The position numbers and the translations under genes were made by a program. DNA of 64,000 bases. It comes from Clostridia bacterium (GTDB lineage: Bacteria > Bacillota > Clostridia > Christensenellales > CAG-1252). Under the pieces are notes generated by a model. The model worked only from the letters and a program-made list of their open reading frames with translations, did no database searches and was not told the origin of the DNA. The DNA is taken from positions 62,001 through 126,000 of the forward strand of contig JAFSWQ010000014.1 in the NCBI GenBank assembly GCA_017444385.1. The letters run 5' to 3'. This document shows positions 63,109 to 64,000 of this stretch, in pieces (positions within the stretch are counted from its first letter, which is position 1; the number at the start of each line of letters is the position of its first letter).

Positions 63109-63972
63109 TTATCTCGTTTTAGAGTGGAATATTACGCCAACCGTACCGGGGCCGCAGTGAGTGCCGATAACGGGGCCGACGGGATAGTTCCAAATCTCGG
63201 TATTGGGATAAACCTCTTTGATTTTTGCAAGAATCTTATCTTTGAATTCCTTATTGTCGGCGTCCAAAACAACGATAGGATACTTATCGAGTTCGCTACC
63301 CTTCTCTTCCAACATACTCATAAAATAGTTGAGAGCCTTTTTCTCGCCTTTGACTTTCTCCGCGATGGTAAGTTTACCGATATCGTCGACGGTCAAAATT
63401 GGTTTAATATTTAGGATAGAACCCGCAATCGCGGAAGTCTTGCTTAAACGGCCGCCGCGATGCAAGTGCATAAGATCGTCCACCATAAAGTAGATGGCAA
63501 CGTGATTAGTGAAGTCTTCCAAAAACGCGATCACTTCGTCGAGAGTCTTGCCCGTTTGGTAGTACTTAACGGCGAAATACACCTGATAACCCGAACCGAA
63601 GCAAATGTTTTTAGTATCGAATCTGCGGAAAGAAACGCCGGGGTACTTTTCGTTAAGTTGTTTCAAGGCGGTTTCCAAGTGACCGAAAGTTCCGCTCATT
63701 TGACTTGAAAAAGATATATACAAGATATCTTCGCCCTTCTCAAACCAAGGCTCGAATATCTCAACGTATTGAGTGGGGTTCAACGCGGCGGTGCTTGTTT
63801 GAGATCCGTTCCTCATTCTCTTGAAGAAACTCTCGAAGTCGGTGTTACGACCAAGGTCGTAGAAGAACTCCTCGCCGTCTATCGTATAAGGCATTTTTAT
63901 AACTTGGCAGCCCAATTCGTCCGCTTGGGTGTACCATAATTCACAGTCTGTATCAAAGAAAATAACGCTCAT
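63109..63972 (-). CDS. DegV-family fatty-acid-binding protein (FakB type)
   Basis: 287 aa EDD-fold protein that holds a fatty acid for phosphorylation by FakA. The N-terminal VIFFDTDCELWY loop, the SQTSTAALNPTQY lid segment, YISFSSQMSGTF, and the C-terminal GPVIGTHCGPGTVGVIF, which carries the conserved His that helps bind the carboxylate, are all present. The FakA partner is encoded at 37.6-39.2 kb. The ATG is preceded by AAGGAGAG. Confidence 0.92.
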   Translation of the reverse strand: MSVIFFDTDCELWYTQADELGCQVIKMPYTIDGEEFFYDLGRNTDFESFFKRMRNGSQTSTAALNPTQYVEIFEPWFEKGEDILYISFSSQMSGTFGHLETALKQLNEKYPGVSFRRFDTKNICFGSGYQVYFAVKYYQTGKTLDEVIAFLEDFTNHVAIYFMVDDLMHLHRGGRLSKTSAIAGSILNIKPILTVDDIGKLTIAEKVKGEKKALNYFMSMLEEKGSELDKYPIVVLDADNKEFKDKILAKIKEVYPNTEIWNYPVGPVIGTHCGPGTVGVIFHSKTR

Positions 63973-64000
63973 ATTTCTCTCCTTGAATTTTAGTGTTATA

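Overview
The window reads as chromosome from an anaerobic, spore-forming member of the Clostridia, of moderate GC; genus cannot be told from sequence alone. The lineage clues are the SCIFF peptide with its radical-SAM maturase (5.3 kb), a six-gene rnf operon (55.4-60.4 kb), pyruvate phosphate dikinase, the sporulation genes yqfC and yqfD, a Thr-responsive T-box, and near-consensus sigma-A-type promoters, nearly all with 17-bp spacers. Most of the window is housekeeping and gene-dense. Many adjacent genes overlap at start and stop codons or sit a few bases apart.

Layout. 0-1 kb: base-excision repair pair (ung end, ogg). 1.2-13.3 kb, all minus: secF-secD, SCIFF maturase-SCIFF, a TIGR04086 membrane protein, yajC, tgt-queA-ruvB-ruvA-yebC-trmH, rplT-rpmI-infC behind a likely L20-type leader, then thrS with its T-box (13.3-15.5 kb). 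15.9-22.4 kb: ppdK, a divergent SGNH-hydrolase lipoprotein, and eno. 22.7-24.3 kb: L-serine dehydratase and a Gly-Cys-Leu tRNA array. 24.4-28.1 kb: an AT-rich accessory patch with an InlB-repeat lipoprotein and two unrecognised small proteins. 28.1-31.2 kb: a feoA-feoB fusion with its Cys-rich partner, flanked on both sides by copies of one intergenic repeat family. 31.7-37.5 kb: a permease, a small membrane protein, an EFR1 flavodoxin-ferredoxin protein, a broken phospholipase-like gene with a G9 tract, an O-antigen-ligase-like protein and a HAD phosphatase. 37.5-42.9 kb: fakA, an Asp23 protein, rpmB, an alpha/beta hydrolase and glmS. 42.9-46.4 kb: nth-obg-yhbY followed by a QueG-like iron-sulfur protein fused to a CYTH domain. 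46.5-48 kb: a cysteine desulfurase divergent from a DUF3343 sulfur/selenium carrier. 48.1-55.2 kb: ppx, a small membrane protein, and yqfC-yqfD-phoH-pgpH-ybeY-era. 55.4-60.4 kb: rnfCDGEAB. 60.7-63 kb: serC-serA. 63.1-64 kb: a DegV/FakB protein.

Working together: Tgt and QueA supply the late queuosine pathway, to which the QueG-like fusion might contribute the last step. FakA and the DegV protein are the two halves of a fatty-acid kinase system. SerA and SerC make serine and the serine dehydratase removes it. Rnf couples ferredoxin oxidation to ion pumping, with PPDK and enolase at the pyruvate/PEP node. SecDF and YajC are Sec accessory proteins that share this stretch with the SCIFF genes.

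The items most worth following are the QueG-CYTH fusion, the ATA-initiated infC, the homopolymer-broken phospholipase-like gene, the repeat modules on both sides of feoAB, and several genes whose start codon lies directly behind a terminator or a -10 box with no ribosome binding site. I did not find a convincing wholly new multi-gene system, CRISPR array, prophage or insertion sequence.
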